Under the pieces are notes generated by a model. It ran no database searches, was not told the origin of the DNA, and was given only the letters and a program-made list of their open reading frames with translations. Of a stretch of DNA of 64,000 nucleotides, positions 26,149-35,482 are shown one piece after another. Position numbers and translations under genes: made by a program. The DNA is from Pseudarthrobacter equi (GTDB lineage: Bacteria; Actinomycetota; Actinomycetes; Actinomycetales; Micrococcaceae), in NCBI RefSeq assembly GCF_900105535.1, contig NZ_LT629779.1, positions 4,154,001 to 4,218,000 on the forward strand, in the 5' to 3' direction. The stretch's first letter is position 1, and each line of letters opens with the position of its first letter.

Positions 26149-27357
26149 GTGAACAATGAACTGATCCTGCGCGGGCGTGTGGTCACCGGACGCCTGGACA
26201 TCGCCGATGGTGTGGTGGCTGTGGACGGCCGCCGCATCACGTACGCGGGTCCGGCGTCGGACTTCCCCGGAGGGTCCCTGCCTGCCCGCGATCCCGCTGC
26301 CGCAGCACGCATCCTCCTCCCCGGCCTGGTGGACCTGCATTGCCACGGCGCGCACGGCAACGACTTTTCGGAAGGATCTGTGGACGGCGCCCGGGCCGCG
26401 GCACAGTACCTGCACAGCCGGGGCACCACAACGCTGCTGGCCAGCCTGGTGACGGGGTCGCCGCGGGACCTGCTGCGCAATCTGACTGCCCTACGGACGG
26501 TGGCCGGCGAAGGTCTGACTGCCGGGTCCCACCTTGAGGGGCCCTTCCTGGCTTCGTCCCAGTGCGGCGCCCACGACCCCGGGTTGCTGCTGGAACCAGA
26601 CACCACCCTGATGGAGCAATTGCTGGAAGCCGCCGGGACCTCCCTGGCATCCATGACGCTCGCCGCAGAGCTTCCGGGCGCATCCGCGCTCCTGGATCTG
26701 CTGGCCTCACGCGGGGTGATCCCATCGCTGGGGCACACGGCCGCCGGGCATTCCACTGCCGCGGCGTTCCTCAGCCGTGCCGCTGTGGAACTTGGTAGTT
26801 CGTCCAACGGCACGGGCAGGCTGCGGCCCACAGTGACGCATCTGTTCAACGCCATGCCGCCGCTGCACCACCGGTCCCCCGGCCCCGTTGCAGCAAGCCT
26901 CAGCGCCGCCCGCGGCGGGCAGGCAGTGGTGGAACTGATCGGCGACGGCGTCCACGTGGCTCCCGAGACCACCAAGCTGGTGTTCGACCTGGTGGGTGCA
27001 GGGAACGTCGCACTGGTCACCGATTCGATGGCCGCGACGGGACTGCACGACGGCGGCTACCGGCTTGGGAGCCTGGCGGTCACCGTTGAGCAGGGCGTGG
27101 CACGGGTGGACGCCACGGGTGCCATCGCCGGCGGTACGGCCACGCTGCTGGATGTGGTGAGGGTGTCCGTGGCCGCCGGGGTCCCGCTGCAGGATGCGGT
27201 GCTGGCGGCGAGCAGTGTTCCGGCCGCAGTCCTCGGCCTGTCTTCCGAGGTGGGCGACCTTGCCGCCGGGATGCTTGCCGACGTTGTGGTGGTTGACAGC
27301 GGGCTTGCGCTCACCGGGGTGCTCCGGCACGGCGAATGGGTCTCCCCGCTCGTGTAA
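26149..27357 (+). CDS. nagA: N-acetylglucosamine-6-phosphate deacetylase
   Basis: 402 aa, amidohydrolase superfamily, cytoplasmic. It deacetylates GlcNAc-6-P before NagB. Metal and substrate motifs are GLVDLHCHGAHGNDFSEGS, the catalytic-site glutamate in HLEGPFLA, SLGHTAAGH, THLFNAMPPLHHR (substrate histidine loop) and the catalytic aspartate in LVTDSMAATG. It starts at GTG 26149 with GGGAGG 9 bases upstream. It stands alone and not beside nagB at the left edge. Confidence 0.93.
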   Translation: MNNELILRGRVVTGRLDIADGVVAVDGRRITYAGPASDFPGGSLPARDPAAAARILLPGLVDLHCHGAHGNDFSEGSVDGARAAAQYLHSRGTTTLLASLVTGSPRDLLRNLTALRTVAGEGLTAGSHLEGPFLASSQCGAHDPGLLLEPDTTLMEQLLEAAGTSLASMTLAAELPGASALLDLLASRGVIPSLGHTAAGHSTAAAFLSRAAVELGSSSNGTGRLRPTVTHLFNAMPPLHHRSPGPVAASLSAARGGQAVVELIGDGVHVAPETTKLVFDLVGAGNVALVTDSMAATGLHDGGYRLGSLAVTVEQGVARVDATGAIAGGTATLLDVVRVSVAAGVPLQDAVLAASSVPAAVLGLSSEVGDLAAGMLADVVVVDSGLALTGVLRHGEWVSPLV

Positions 27358-27366
27358 GGGTGCCGG

Positions 27367-27417
27367 GCTGGTTCTGCTGCACAGCCGGTTCTGCTGCGTT
27401 GCCGGTTTCACTGCGTT
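27367..27417. repeat. Three-copy 17-bp tandem repeat
   Basis: GCTGGTTCTGCTGCACA, GCCGGTTCTGCTGCGTT and GCCGGTTTCACTGCGTT follow one another directly just after the nagA stop. It is short and imperfect, with no evident role. Confidence 0.6.
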
Positions 27418-27496
27418 GCTGGTGAGAATCCGGCGATGAGTTAGAGATGAGTTGGAGCAGCCCCTGAATGTCAGACCCTCGCGCGATGATGCCTTT

Positions 27497-29209
27497 ATGG
27501 GAAACGCAGTGGTTGGGGCAGCGGCGATGGAGGGTCTTCGGGCCACTGTCGCCGGCCTCGACGCGTTGTTTCTGGGTGAGTTCGAGCTGGACCGGGATGC
27601 CCCTGACACCGTGGCCCGTGAAGCAATCGATGTGTTGGAGCGGAAGTCGGAGCTTCGGCTGCAGCGGCTGGCGTTCTGGAAGCAGTTGGCGGCCCAGGCC
27701 GCGGCCGGAATGGCAGCGGACGCCACGGATTTCGCGGAGTTCCAGGAGGCGATGACACCGCCGGAGGCCACAGGTTCGGAGCGGGCGTTCGTTGAGATGT
27801 CCACGACGGCGGAGGTCGCCGGGGTCTTAACCCTCAGCCCTGGCGCCGCGGCGGCGTTCATCAGCCAGTCCCGCAAGGTCTGTGCGATGCCGGCGGTAGC
27901 GGCGGCACTGGCGGCGGGTGCGGTGTCGTGGCGGCACGCGGTGATCGTGGCCGACGAAACGGACTGCCTCGCCCCCGAGAATGCTGAGGCGTTGGTGGCG
28001 CATTTCTTCGACCCGGACGCCCCGAACCCGGCCCGCGGGTCTGCGCCGGGTGACCTGGTGGCGCACCTGTTCCGCCGGAAAGTCAGGACCTGGCGAGAAC
28101 GCAGCTACCCCGCCTCCGTTGCAATCCGGCATGCGAAGTGTGTGGCGGAGCGGCGGATGGAGTACCGCCCCGACGCCGATGGGATGGCAACAATTACCCT
28201 GGTCCTGCCCGGGGACACCGCCTGCGCCATCTGGAACAAAACCACGGCCATCGCCCGCGGCCTCCAAGGCCCCGGCGAAACCCGCACCCTTACCCAGTTG
28301 CGGCCGGACACCGCAGCAGCGCTCCTCTTGAGCGCCCACACCGGGGCCGCTGCCACAGGCCGGTCCATCGATGGCCAGGAAACCGGCGCCGGGACCGACC
28401 CATACTTCGTTGACCTCAGCAAGATCCCCGCGCCGAAAGCCGACGTGCTGGTCACTATCCCGATATTTACAATGTTGGGCAGCACCGACGAACCGGCAGA
28501 CCTCGACGGATACGGGCCAATCCCGGCAGCCATGGCCCGCAAACTCGTCGCCGACGGGGCGACCTCGTTTTACCGGGTCCTCGTCGACCCCCGTACCGGT
28601 GCGCCGCTCGAGATTGGCAGGACCAGTTACCGGTTGTCGGAGGCGATGAAACGCTGGATCAGGATGCGCGACGGACACTGCACGTTCCCCGGCTGCACCA
28701 ACCCCACCACGGACAACGACACCGACCACCTCACCGCCTGGCAACACCACGGCACAACAGGAGTCAGCAACCTGGCACAGCTCTGCCCCAAACATCACCG
28801 TCTCAAACACCACAGCGGCTGGACCCCCACACCAGCCACCACAACCGAACCACCCGGCTGGACCTCACCCACAGGCCGCCACTACCCGGGCCAACACCCC
28901 GACCCCCAACCACCCCACTGGCCACCCCGACTCCCCGAACAGGACCAAGCCCTGACCGGAGACCCAGTCACGGCTGAAGCGCCCGACCCAGCTGAAAAGC
29001 CTGGCACGGCAGCGGGGGCAGGCACGGCACCGGACAGACACCTGAGAACGGTCGGAGACCTTGGGCCAGTTGGAGACCTTGCGCCCGCCGGAGACGTTGT
29101 CGCTGCGGGTGGGCCCGGCTCGACCAGAGAATCAGGCGCGCCGTCAGGCAACCAACCGGAAGAACTAAGCCCGCTCGAACAAGCACTCACGGACTACCTC
29201 GCCGCGTGA
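27497..29209 (+). CDS. DUF222 / HNH endonuclease domain protein
   Basis: About 570 aa. Residues 15-330 match the actinobacterial DUF222 region, and a C-terminal HNH nuclease motif follows (HCTFPGCTNPTTDNDTDHL, LCPKHHRLKHH) with zinc cysteines and catalytic histidines intact. The last 120 residues are proline/glycine-rich and disordered. Such genes occur in many dispersed copies in Arthrobacter and Mycobacterium; some overlap REP13E12-type repeats, and their role is unknown. The start is uncertain: ATG at 27497 is used, but TTG at 27452 is possible. Confidence 0.85.
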   Translation: MGNAVVGAAAMEGLRATVAGLDALFLGEFELDRDAPDTVAREAIDVLERKSELRLQRLAFWKQLAAQAAAGMAADATDFAEFQEAMTPPEATGSERAFVEMSTTAEVAGVLTLSPGAAAAFISQSRKVCAMPAVAAALAAGAVSWRHAVIVADETDCLAPENAEALVAHFFDPDAPNPARGSAPGDLVAHLFRRKVRTWRERSYPASVAIRHAKCVAERRMEYRPDADGMATITLVLPGDTACAIWNKTTAIARGLQGPGETRTLTQLRPDTAAALLLSAHTGAAATGRSIDGQETGAGTDPYFVDLSKIPAPKADVLVTIPIFTMLGSTDEPADLDGYGPIPAAMARKLVADGATSFYRVLVDPRTGAPLEIGRTSYRLSEAMKRWIRMRDGHCTFPGCTNPTTDNDTDHLTAWQHHGTTGVSNLAQLCPKHHRLKHHSGWTPTPATTTEPPGWTSPTGRHYPGQHPDPQPPHWPPRLPEQDQALTGDPVTAEAPDPAEKPGTAAGAGTAPDRHLRTVGDLGPVGDLAPAGDVVAAGGPGSTRESGAPSGNQPEELSPLEQALTDYLAA

Positions 29210-29330
29210 ATCGAGGCAGCCGCAAGGCGGACCTACTAGTCGCCCGTCAGGCATTGCTGCGTGCCCCGTCAGCAGCCACGGCCTGACAAAAGGGCGTGGT
29301 TCGTCGGCAATCATGATTTGTCGGCAGTTC

Positions 29331-30221
29331 TTACCCATCCGCTCCGGGAAGGCTGACCTCCACAATGCCATCGGTGATGCGGGTGTCGAACCGCGGCTGT
29401 CTCGCTGTGGCCGGACCTGCAACAACTTCGCCGGTCCGGAGGGAGAACGTGCTCCGGTGCCAGGGGCAGACGACGCAGGGGCCGCCGTCGTCCGCAAGGT
29501 TGGAGCTCTTCAGCTTGCCCTCGTGCAGCGGGCCGGAGAGGTGGCTGCAAACGTCGGAGAGCACGCTGACGCTGTCCCCTTCGCGGAAGACAAGCAGGTT
29601 CAGCCCGGCGACCACGCGCTTGTCGAGCTTTCCGTCGGGCAATTCCGCAAGCGGCGCCAGGGCATGCCACCCCGATGGGAACCGGTGCGGAATCTCTTCG
29701 CTGTGGTTCACGCCGGCTGCCTGCCGGTACGTCAGATGGCCGCCAAGGAAGCCTCCGCCGCTCACCACGGCGAGGCCCAGGTAGCCCAGCACCTTGCCGC
29801 TCGAGTGGCTGCCCCTGGCGCGCTGGACCAACGATGCCGAGTACAGGGTTGTAGCCGCAATGTTGGCTGCCGCATGGATCAGCCCCACGCGCTGCTGCTG
29901 GGGATGCAACTGCGTCCAGTCCGTGAATCCGGCCACGGCCGACGGAACGGCGCTCAGGGCGCCCACACCCACCAGGATCTTTGCCGCCTGCTCGGTCCCG
30001 GGAACAGCGTCGAGAACTGCGGCCGATATCCACGCGCCCATGGGGACCTGAACGGCCAGCGGGTGCACGGGGTGTCCCACGGGGACGCCGTGCAGGACGT
30101 CGCGCATCCAGCCGGGCGGGATGATTTTCTTGACTGCCTTCCGCACGCTCTTGGCCACTGGATCAAGCCATTCGGCGTCCTCAAAGCGGGTTACTAGCTC
30201 AAGCGCAGGCAGCGGTTTCAT
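29331..30221 (-). CDS. DUF2231 membrane domain fused to a Rieske [2Fe-2S] domain
   Basis: 296 aa. Residues 45-165 hold four hydrophobic segments of the DUF2231 type, starting GVPVGHPVHPLAVQVPMGAW. Residues 180-290 are a Rieske ferredoxin-like domain with CSHLSGPLHEG and CPWHRSTFSL, giving the two Cys and two His cluster ligands in C-x-H ... C-x-x-H form. It is probably a membrane-anchored electron carrier, with the redox partner unknown. AAGGGAG precedes the start. It is divergent from the membrane protein at 30557, with 335 bp of otherwise featureless promoter DNA between them. Confidence 0.85.
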   Translation of the reverse strand: MKPLPALELVTRFEDAEWLDPVAKSVRKAVKKIIPPGWMRDVLHGVPVGHPVHPLAVQVPMGAWISAAVLDAVPGTEQAAKILVGVGALSAVPSAVAGFTDWTQLHPQQQRVGLIHAAANIAATTLYSASLVQRARGSHSSGKVLGYLGLAVVSGGGFLGGHLTYRQAAGVNHSEEIPHRFPSGWHALAPLAELPDGKLDKRVVAGLNLLVFREGDSVSVLSDVCSHLSGPLHEGKLKSSNLADDGGPCVVCPWHRSTFSLRTGEVVAGPATARQPRFDTRITDGIVEVSLPGADG

Positions 30222-30556
30222 GGAACTCCCTTACCCCGAAATCTCGTATGCAGTCGATGCACCCAGAGCATAGCGGGGAACCCTGCTGTTCAATAGGGCC
30301 GGAAACGGCCATGGCAGTCCTGGCTGAACGAACGCAGGATTGCAGCCGGACACGGGCAGGGGAAAGCAGACTTGGCTGGATGCCGGCGCCGCGGCGACCG
30401 TCGTCACCGCGGGCAGCGCGACCAGCGCGGGCGGTACGGCTGCCTGAGGCAGTCCGGGCACACCCCGAGAAGGCTTTAATCCAGACGATGTAGAATATCG
30501 ATCTTGGCTTTCTTCCACCAGCCGGTGGGAAGCGAATCCGCAATCAAAGGCCCGCC
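30222..30556. other. Intergenic region between divergent genes, no gene seen
   Basis: 335 bp separate the Rieske gene and the membrane-protein gene. The only recognisable elements are a possible -10 hexamer (TAGAAT near 30490) and the AAAGG ribosome site before 30557. I see no RNA gene or conserved ORF. Confidence 0.5.
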
Positions 30557-31504
30557 GTGAAATTTCCCCCACCGGACGCTGCATCCGCCCCGGCCACTAC
30601 GCCCGCCCGCGGTGCTGCGGCAGAAGCAGCTATCGCCCTGCTGTTGGGCATCCTGTCCGCCCTCCTCGGGTTGGTCCCGTGGCTGGTTACCGGGGCGCGG
30701 TTGCCTTTGCAGAACCTGTGGGCGGCCGAGGTTTTGCCGGAGGCGATGCCGGTGGCGTTCCTTCCCCTCAGCCAGTACCAAACCACCACCATCGTGGCGC
30801 TACTGACGCTGGGTGGTGCCCTGGCCGGCTTGGCTGTGCGGGTGTGGAGGCCGGCCCGGCGTGGACTTGCATCGGGCTTCGCTGTGGCAGGTATGGCACT
30901 TGTCCAGGGCATCGCCGTACTGCAGGCGTTCGCCGTGCTGGGTGCTGGCCTGCTTGGGGGTTCGATGGCCACCATCTACTTCACAGGGCTGCTGGCGGGC
31001 ACACTGACCGCCATCGCGGCGGCTGCAGTGGCCTTGCTTATGCTGGCTGCACGCTCCAAGCCTGTGGCAGCCTTGGGAATCGGACTGATGGCTGTCCCGG
31101 CTGCTTCCTGGCTGGCCGCCGCTGCCACCTACTTGGCGGGCCCGCAAGGTGTTCCCATTCCCCTGACGCTTGCCTGGCGCTGGCTTCCGGCCGTTGTGGT
31201 GGGGCTGGCCCTTGCCTGGTGTGGGGTGCGGCCATTCGTACGCCTTCTGGTGTGGGCTGCCAACCTTCTGCTGCTGTGGCTTGTTCCTGCGCTCTTCACC
31301 AGCATCAATTACGTGCTGGGTACTCGCGGCTCTTTGGGCGACGTCAGCGAGATGGGCCTCCTGGCCCGCCAGATCCTCGCAGCCACCCTGGGGCCTGGCG
31401 GCGGAGGCGGACCGACCGTGGCGCTGGCACTGGGCATCGGACTCGTGGGAGCAGGCGCCCTGGAAGTGCGCCGCAGGCACGCAACCCCCGCAGCGCAGGA
31501 GTGA
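30557..31504 (+). CDS. Polytopic membrane protein of unknown function
   Basis: 315 aa with about eight hydrophobic segments (for example IALLLGILSALLGLVPWLV, IVALLTLGGALAGLAV, LLAGTLTAIAAAAVALLML, LLVWAANLLLLWLVPALF) and a short disordered N terminus. A GTG start has AAAGG 6 bases upstream. No transporter motif is recognised; it resembles uncharacterised actinobacterial membrane proteins. The gene stands alone, convergent with the cupin gene. Confidence 0.7.
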   Translation: MKFPPPDAASAPATTPARGAAAEAAIALLLGILSALLGLVPWLVTGARLPLQNLWAAEVLPEAMPVAFLPLSQYQTTTIVALLTLGGALAGLAVRVWRPARRGLASGFAVAGMALVQGIAVLQAFAVLGAGLLGGSMATIYFTGLLAGTLTAIAAAAVALLMLAARSKPVAALGIGLMAVPAASWLAAAATYLAGPQGVPIPLTLAWRWLPAVVVGLALAWCGVRPFVRLLVWAANLLLLWLVPALFTSINYVLGTRGSLGDVSEMGLLARQILAATLGPGGGGGPTVALALGIGLVGAGALEVRRRHATPAAQE

Positions 31505-31526
31505 ACCCGGCTCGAACCTGACGGAC

Positions 31527-31925
31527 CTACATCAGCGCATGCATGCCGTAGCTTCGCGGCCGCCCGAAGGATGCAGCGCCAAGGAATTCGACGGCGACGA
31601 ACGGCTCGTCGCCCACCACCCACTCGTCATGCCCGGGAGGGAGCGCGTAGGTATCGTGTGCGTGGATTGACGAGGACCCGCCGTCGGACGTTTCGATATC
31701 GAGCCGGCCTGAGATGCAGTACCCCAGGTGGTGATGCTCGCAGAAGGCCGTCAGCTCTGCGGGCTTGGCGGATTCCGACCAGCGCCAGCCAGGGGCGAGG
31801 ATCAGGCGGGCCACGGTGTAGTCGTCAACGGTGACAAGGTCGAACTCGGCCTTGTCCGGGCAGCGCTTCCGGTCCGGAAGATCAAGTGATTTCACTGCCA
31901 GAGCTCTGATGAAATTAGCGGTCAC
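31527..31925 (-). CDS. Small cupin-domain protein
   Basis: 132 aa, a single cupin beta-barrel. The metal motif is visible as CEHHHLGYCISGRLDIET (motif 1 histidines plus a conserved G-x-L) and ALPPGHDEWVVGDEPF (motif 2 histidine). Such proteins act as small dioxygenases, isomerases or binding proteins; no choice can be made here. The start is read as GTG at 31925 (MTANFIRALA); the ribosome site is weak. Confidence 0.78.
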   Translation of the reverse strand: MTANFIRALAVKSLDLPDRKRCPDKAEFDLVTVDDYTVARLILAPGWRWSESAKPAELTAFCEHHHLGYCISGRLDIETSDGGSSSIHAHDTYALPPGHDEWVVGDEPFVAVEFLGAASFGRPRSYGMHALM

Positions 31926-32414
31926 CGGAACACATTCTGTGGATCAGGGGATGGAAGCCCACTGTGGAGCGGGCCATGTATTGGATACCGATGAAGCGGT
32001 TTTGTGGAGATCGAGACCTATCGCCGCATGCGCCTTTGCCCCCGGCGCATGCCCATTTGCCAGACAGCTGGTTACCTCTTACCGTAACCCTGCCGGACCT
32101 GAAGTCAATGGAAAATTCCTGGCAGCTGCGTCACCCTGAGCGGCTCCCTGAGCGGACCGTAAAAACCAGCCAAAAAGGTACTTCGGCATATGGAATATGA
32201 CAGTGTTCGGGTCCACGCTTTAATGACCGGAACACAAACTCCGGGGAGTCAAGCCCCCCGCTTAGTCGGGCGTGCTGTTTGAAATGGGACAGGCAGGCTG
32301 CGGCCGCCACACTGGTCAATCGCGACTTGCCCGGTCGCGCGCTCAGCGCTGCCTTCGCAGGGACACTCGCACCCTGCGCAAATGGGAAAACGCATCCTTT
32401 CCAGGAGCAATAAA
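31926..32414. other. 489-bp gap with no supported gene
   Basis: Short ORFs on both strands have no ribosome sites or recognisable domains. A run of A/T-richer sequence around 32150-32260 may be the promoter region of the secreted protein at 32415. No RNA structure was convincing. Confidence 0.5.
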
Positions 32415-32903
32415 ATGTCAATCACTCCAACACTCAAAACCCGGTCCATCAGGGCAAAAATGGCGCTGGTTCCAGCTCTCACGCTGGGCCTCCTTGGAGG
32501 CGCGGCGGCAGTGGCCACACCGGCCCAGGCCAACGACAACCACAGAAGCGGTTGTACCGTGGACCCCCTGGCGCCGACCGACCTGCGCGGCAACAGAGTC
32601 GACTTCAAGATCAAGGTCGACTGTTATGGCGAGCGGACCGTCCAGATCCGCCAGCTGCGCTATGAGGACGAGCGCGGCCCGCGTCACAGCGACGACTTCC
32701 TGGGCGGCTCCTACTTCTACGAGCACTTCAACCGGCACGACGGCGCCAGGACCCTCCACAGCGTTGACCGGGTGCCGAACCTTGACCGCAGGGGTGGCGA
32801 AGAGGTTTACCACATCGTCTCCTTCCGCGTGAGGGACGACAGGGGACACTGGTCCGACTGGACCCGGTGGGAAAAGAGCCCGGTAGCTGACGTACACCGC
32901 TAG
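32415..32903 (+). CDS. Secreted small protein of unknown function
   Basis: 162 aa. A signal peptide (IRAKMALVPALTLGLLGGAA, cleavage near PAQANDN) precedes a charged, aromatic-rich mature domain with two cysteines (SGCTVDP and KVDCYGE). It ends WSDWTRWEKSPVADVHR. Fold and role are unrecognised. CAGGAG lies 8 bases before the ATG at 32415. It is monocistronic and followed by a hairpin. Confidence 0.72.
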   Translation: MSITPTLKTRSIRAKMALVPALTLGLLGGAAAVATPAQANDNHRSGCTVDPLAPTDLRGNRVDFKIKVDCYGERTVQIRQLRYEDERGPRHSDDFLGGSYFYEHFNRHDGARTLHSVDRVPNLDRRGGEEVYHIVSFRVRDDRGHWSDWTRWEKSPVADVHR

Positions 32904-32937
32904 GGCTAAGTGAACCGTTAGGGATCTACCCGCACCC

Positions 32938-32962
32938 GAGCCAGGGGCCAAGCCCCTGGCTC
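32938..32962. terminator. Hairpin between convergent secreted-protein and Lrp genes
   Basis: Arms GAGCCAGGGGC (32938-32948) and GCCCCTGGCTC (32952-32962) form a perfect 11-bp stem with a 3-base loop. Confidence 0.65.
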
Positions 32963-33004
32963 ACCTCTGTCACCGCCGCCCGCACCGGCCGCCGGGGACG
33001 TGCC

Positions 33005-34027
33005 TCAGCCGGCCATCTCCAGGCCGCCGGCATGGACGACGGCGCCACTCGCCGTCGTATCCCGGTTCAGCAGCCAGCCCACGCGTTTGACGGTGCTGAG
33101 CATGACCACGCTCTCCACCAGGTCGATGCCGGGGACCTTTTGCTGCAGCGTCAGTTCCGCCGTCATGACATCGGCCAGGGAATGCAGCCACATGATGATC
33201 ACGAAGTTCGTGGGCCCGGTGGTGGAGGCACTGAGCCTGACGTTACTGATGGTGCGGATGGCTGCCGCTGCTTCCTCGTGCCGGCCTGCCGGCACATTGG
33301 CGAACCACTGGCAGGTCACGGGGTAGGAGGACAGCCCCTGGGCCACCTCGCAGCGGAACAGCAGGATGCCGCTGCCCAGCACCCGGTTGAGCTGCCGCTG
33401 CACCGTGGCAGGCTGACGTCCCAGGCCGCGGGCAATCTCCGCTGCGGTGGCCCTGCCGTCCCGCGCCAGGTAGGGAAGCAAATCCAGGTGGCTGGCAGGA
33501 AGCTGGGCCGCCGCAGGGCTGCCGCCGGACGCGGCCTGGTTTCCGAGCGTCCGCAGCGTCGCCTGCTGTGATTTGTCGAGAATGTTGAGCCGCCAGGCAT
33601 CACCGCTGCTGTGCAGCCGGGTGCACAGCGCGGTCTGGTACTTGGTCAGCCCGTCGATGGCCTTGAGCCGGGCCACCACCTTCTCGCTGAACTCCTCAAG
33701 TGTTTTGGTGATCACCGTAAGCATGAGGTCCCGGTGGCTCGCGGCTTCCTCGACGGTGACGATCTCCGGAATGGCGGTGAGCTGCGCGGTCACGGCTTCC
33801 CGCTGGTTCATCTCGCAGTCAACGGCCACGAAGGCCAGGAGCATCTGCTGCGGATCACCCGCCAGGTGGGCCGTCACCCAGGCGGTACCACTGGATTTCA
33901 GCCGCTCCCACCGGGCCGCGAGGGTGGTGGCGTGAACGTCCAGTACTTTGGCCGCATCAGCCCAGCCCAACCTCGGTGAGGTCTGCAGGACCTGGATCAG
34001 GGCAAGATCCTCCTCGCTGAGCTCCAT
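33005..34027 (-). CDS. Double-domain Lrp/AsnC-type regulator
   Basis: 340 aa, about twice the usual Lrp length. Two HTH units are visible: ALIQVLQTSPRLGWADAAKV near the N terminus and HLDLLPYLARDGRATAAEIA after residue 180. Each is followed by a ligand-binding half (TAIPEIVTVEEAASHRDLML, then ISNVRLSASTTGPTNFVIIM). ATG at 34027 has GAAGAAGG upstream and is favoured over 34051. It is divergent from the M20D amidohydrolase/MHS pair, the presumed target. Tandem Lrp proteins are found in several actinobacteria. Confidence 0.86.
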   Translation of the reverse strand: MELSEEDLALIQVLQTSPRLGWADAAKVLDVHATTLAARWERLKSSGTAWVTAHLAGDPQQMLLAFVAVDCEMNQREAVTAQLTAIPEIVTVEEAASHRDLMLTVITKTLEEFSEKVVARLKAIDGLTKYQTALCTRLHSSGDAWRLNILDKSQQATLRTLGNQAASGGSPAAAQLPASHLDLLPYLARDGRATAAEIARGLGRQPATVQRQLNRVLGSGILLFRCEVAQGLSSYPVTCQWFANVPAGRHEEAAAAIRTISNVRLSASTTGPTNFVIIMWLHSLADVMTAELTLQQKVPGIDLVESVVMLSTVKRVGWLLNRDTTASGAVVHAGGLEMAG

Positions 34028-34164
34028 GGGATCGCCTTCTTCGTAGTGCATGAATCGTGGGGAAAACCCGTTCGTGCAGCATATTTCCTGCGCTGAACGC
34101 GAATGTGAACCACGCCACTCCAGAATAGTCGACGAGAAGGACTGACCGACGCCGAGGAGCTGGA

Positions 34165-35409
34165 ATGACGATTACCACCGATGCCAAGGACCTGCAGGAA
34201 GACCTGGTCCGCCTGCGCCACGACCTGCACCGGCAACCGGAAATCGGTCTCCAACTTCCCCGGACCCAGGAGAAGGTCCTCAAGGCATTGGACGGCCTCC
34301 CTTTCGAAATCACCTTGGGCAAGGACACGACGTCGGTGACAGCGGTGCTGCGCGGAGGAGCCGGCCGCGGTGAAGACGGAGGTCCACAGGAGCCCGCCGC
34401 GCAGCGGCCCGCGGTCCTGCTCCGTGCGGACATGGACGGCCTTCCCGTCCAGGAGAAGACCGGGGTGGACTTCACCTCCCAGGCCGAGGGCGCCATGCAC
34501 GCCTGCGGCCACGACCTGCACACGTCCATGCTGGCCGGAGCCGCCACCCTCCTGGCCGAGAAGCAGCACCAGCTGGCCGGCGACGTCGTCCTCATGTTCC
34601 AGCCGGGCGAGGAAGGTTTCGACGGCGCCAGCTACATGCTCCGCGAAGGTGTCCTGGACGCCGCCGGCCCCCGCGTCCAGGCGGCCTACGGCATGCACGT
34701 GTTCTCCTCGTTGGAGCCGCACGGCACGTTCTGCACCAAGCCGGGCGTCATGCTCAGCGCCTCGGACGGGCTGGAGGTCACCGTGCTGGGCGCCGGCGGC
34801 CACGGTTCGGCACCGCACTCGGCCAAGGACCCCGTGACGGTGGCAGCGGAAATGGTGACCGCCCTGCAGGTGATGGTCACCCGGCAGTTCAACATGTTCG
34901 ATCCCGTGGTCCTGTCCGTGGGCGTGCTGCATGCCGGCACCAAACGGAACGTCATCCCGGAGTCGGCCCGCATCGAGGCCACCATCCGGACGTTCTCCGA
35001 AGCGTCCCGCGTGAAGATGATGGAGGCAGTGCCGCGCCTGCTCAAGGGGATCGCCGCCGCACACGGGGTGGAGGTCGCCGTCGACTACCTGCAGGAGTAC
35101 CCGCTCACCATCACCAACGAGGACGAAACGCACACCGCCGAGAAAGTCATCGGCAACCTCTTCGGCGAGCGCCGGCTGGCCCGGTGGGCCACCCCGCTCA
35201 GCGGTTCCGAGGACTTCTCCCGGGTGCTGGCCGAGGTCCCCGGAACCTTTATCGGGCTCAGCGCAGTCGCTCCCGGGGCGGACCATGCCGCCTCACCGTT
35301 CAACCACTCCCCCTACGCAACGTTCGACGACGGCGTGCTGGCTGATGGAGCCGCGCTCTACGCCCAGCTCGCCATCTCGCGGCTGGCCACCCTCGCCGCA
35401 GCTTCATAG
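34165..35409 (+). CDS. M20D-family amidohydrolase (aminoacylase/hippurate hydrolase type)
   Basis: 414 aa. The metal-binding set is RADMDGLPV, the cysteine/histidine motif MHACGHDLHTSML, the catalytic pair QPGEEGFDGA, and a distal histidine in the C-terminal FNHSPYATFDDG. The dimerisation lid lies around residues 190-300 (GAGGHGSAPHSAKDP). Relatives hydrolyse N-acyl amino acids, hippurate or indoleacetyl-amino acids. GAGGAGCTGGA precedes the ATG. An MHS transporter follows 73 bp later. Confidence 0.88.
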   Translation: MTITTDAKDLQEDLVRLRHDLHRQPEIGLQLPRTQEKVLKALDGLPFEITLGKDTTSVTAVLRGGAGRGEDGGPQEPAAQRPAVLLRADMDGLPVQEKTGVDFTSQAEGAMHACGHDLHTSMLAGAATLLAEKQHQLAGDVVLMFQPGEEGFDGASYMLREGVLDAAGPRVQAAYGMHVFSSLEPHGTFCTKPGVMLSASDGLEVTVLGAGGHGSAPHSAKDPVTVAAEMVTALQVMVTRQFNMFDPVVLSVGVLHAGTKRNVIPESARIEATIRTFSEASRVKMMEAVPRLLKGIAAAHGVEVAVDYLQEYPLTITNEDETHTAEKVIGNLFGERRLARWATPLSGSEDFSRVLAEVPGTFIGLSAVAPGADHAASPFNHSPYATFDDGVLADGAALYAQLAISRLATLAAAS

Positions 35410-35482
35410 CCGACAAGATTCACAGCCGGCAGCAGCGCCGCTGCCCGGCACCACCACCCGAACCGACCACCAGGAAGCCACC

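Noticed and set aside
27497..29209. Mobile element or homing endonuclease based on the HNH domain
   Set aside because: No terminal repeats, intron/intein context or target duplication is seen; the DUF222 architecture is a dispersed actinobacterial gene family.
31926..32414. Small RNA or tRNA in the gene-free stretch
   Set aside because: No cloverleaf, conserved promoter-terminator pair or convincing hairpin with a U tract was found.
34165..35409. M20D amidohydrolase as the missing allantoate amidohydrolase
   Set aside because: Its motifs (MHACGHDLHTSML, QPGEEGFDGA) are of the aminoacylase/hippurate type, and it is paired with an MHS transporter and a double-Lrp regulator, not with the purine genes.
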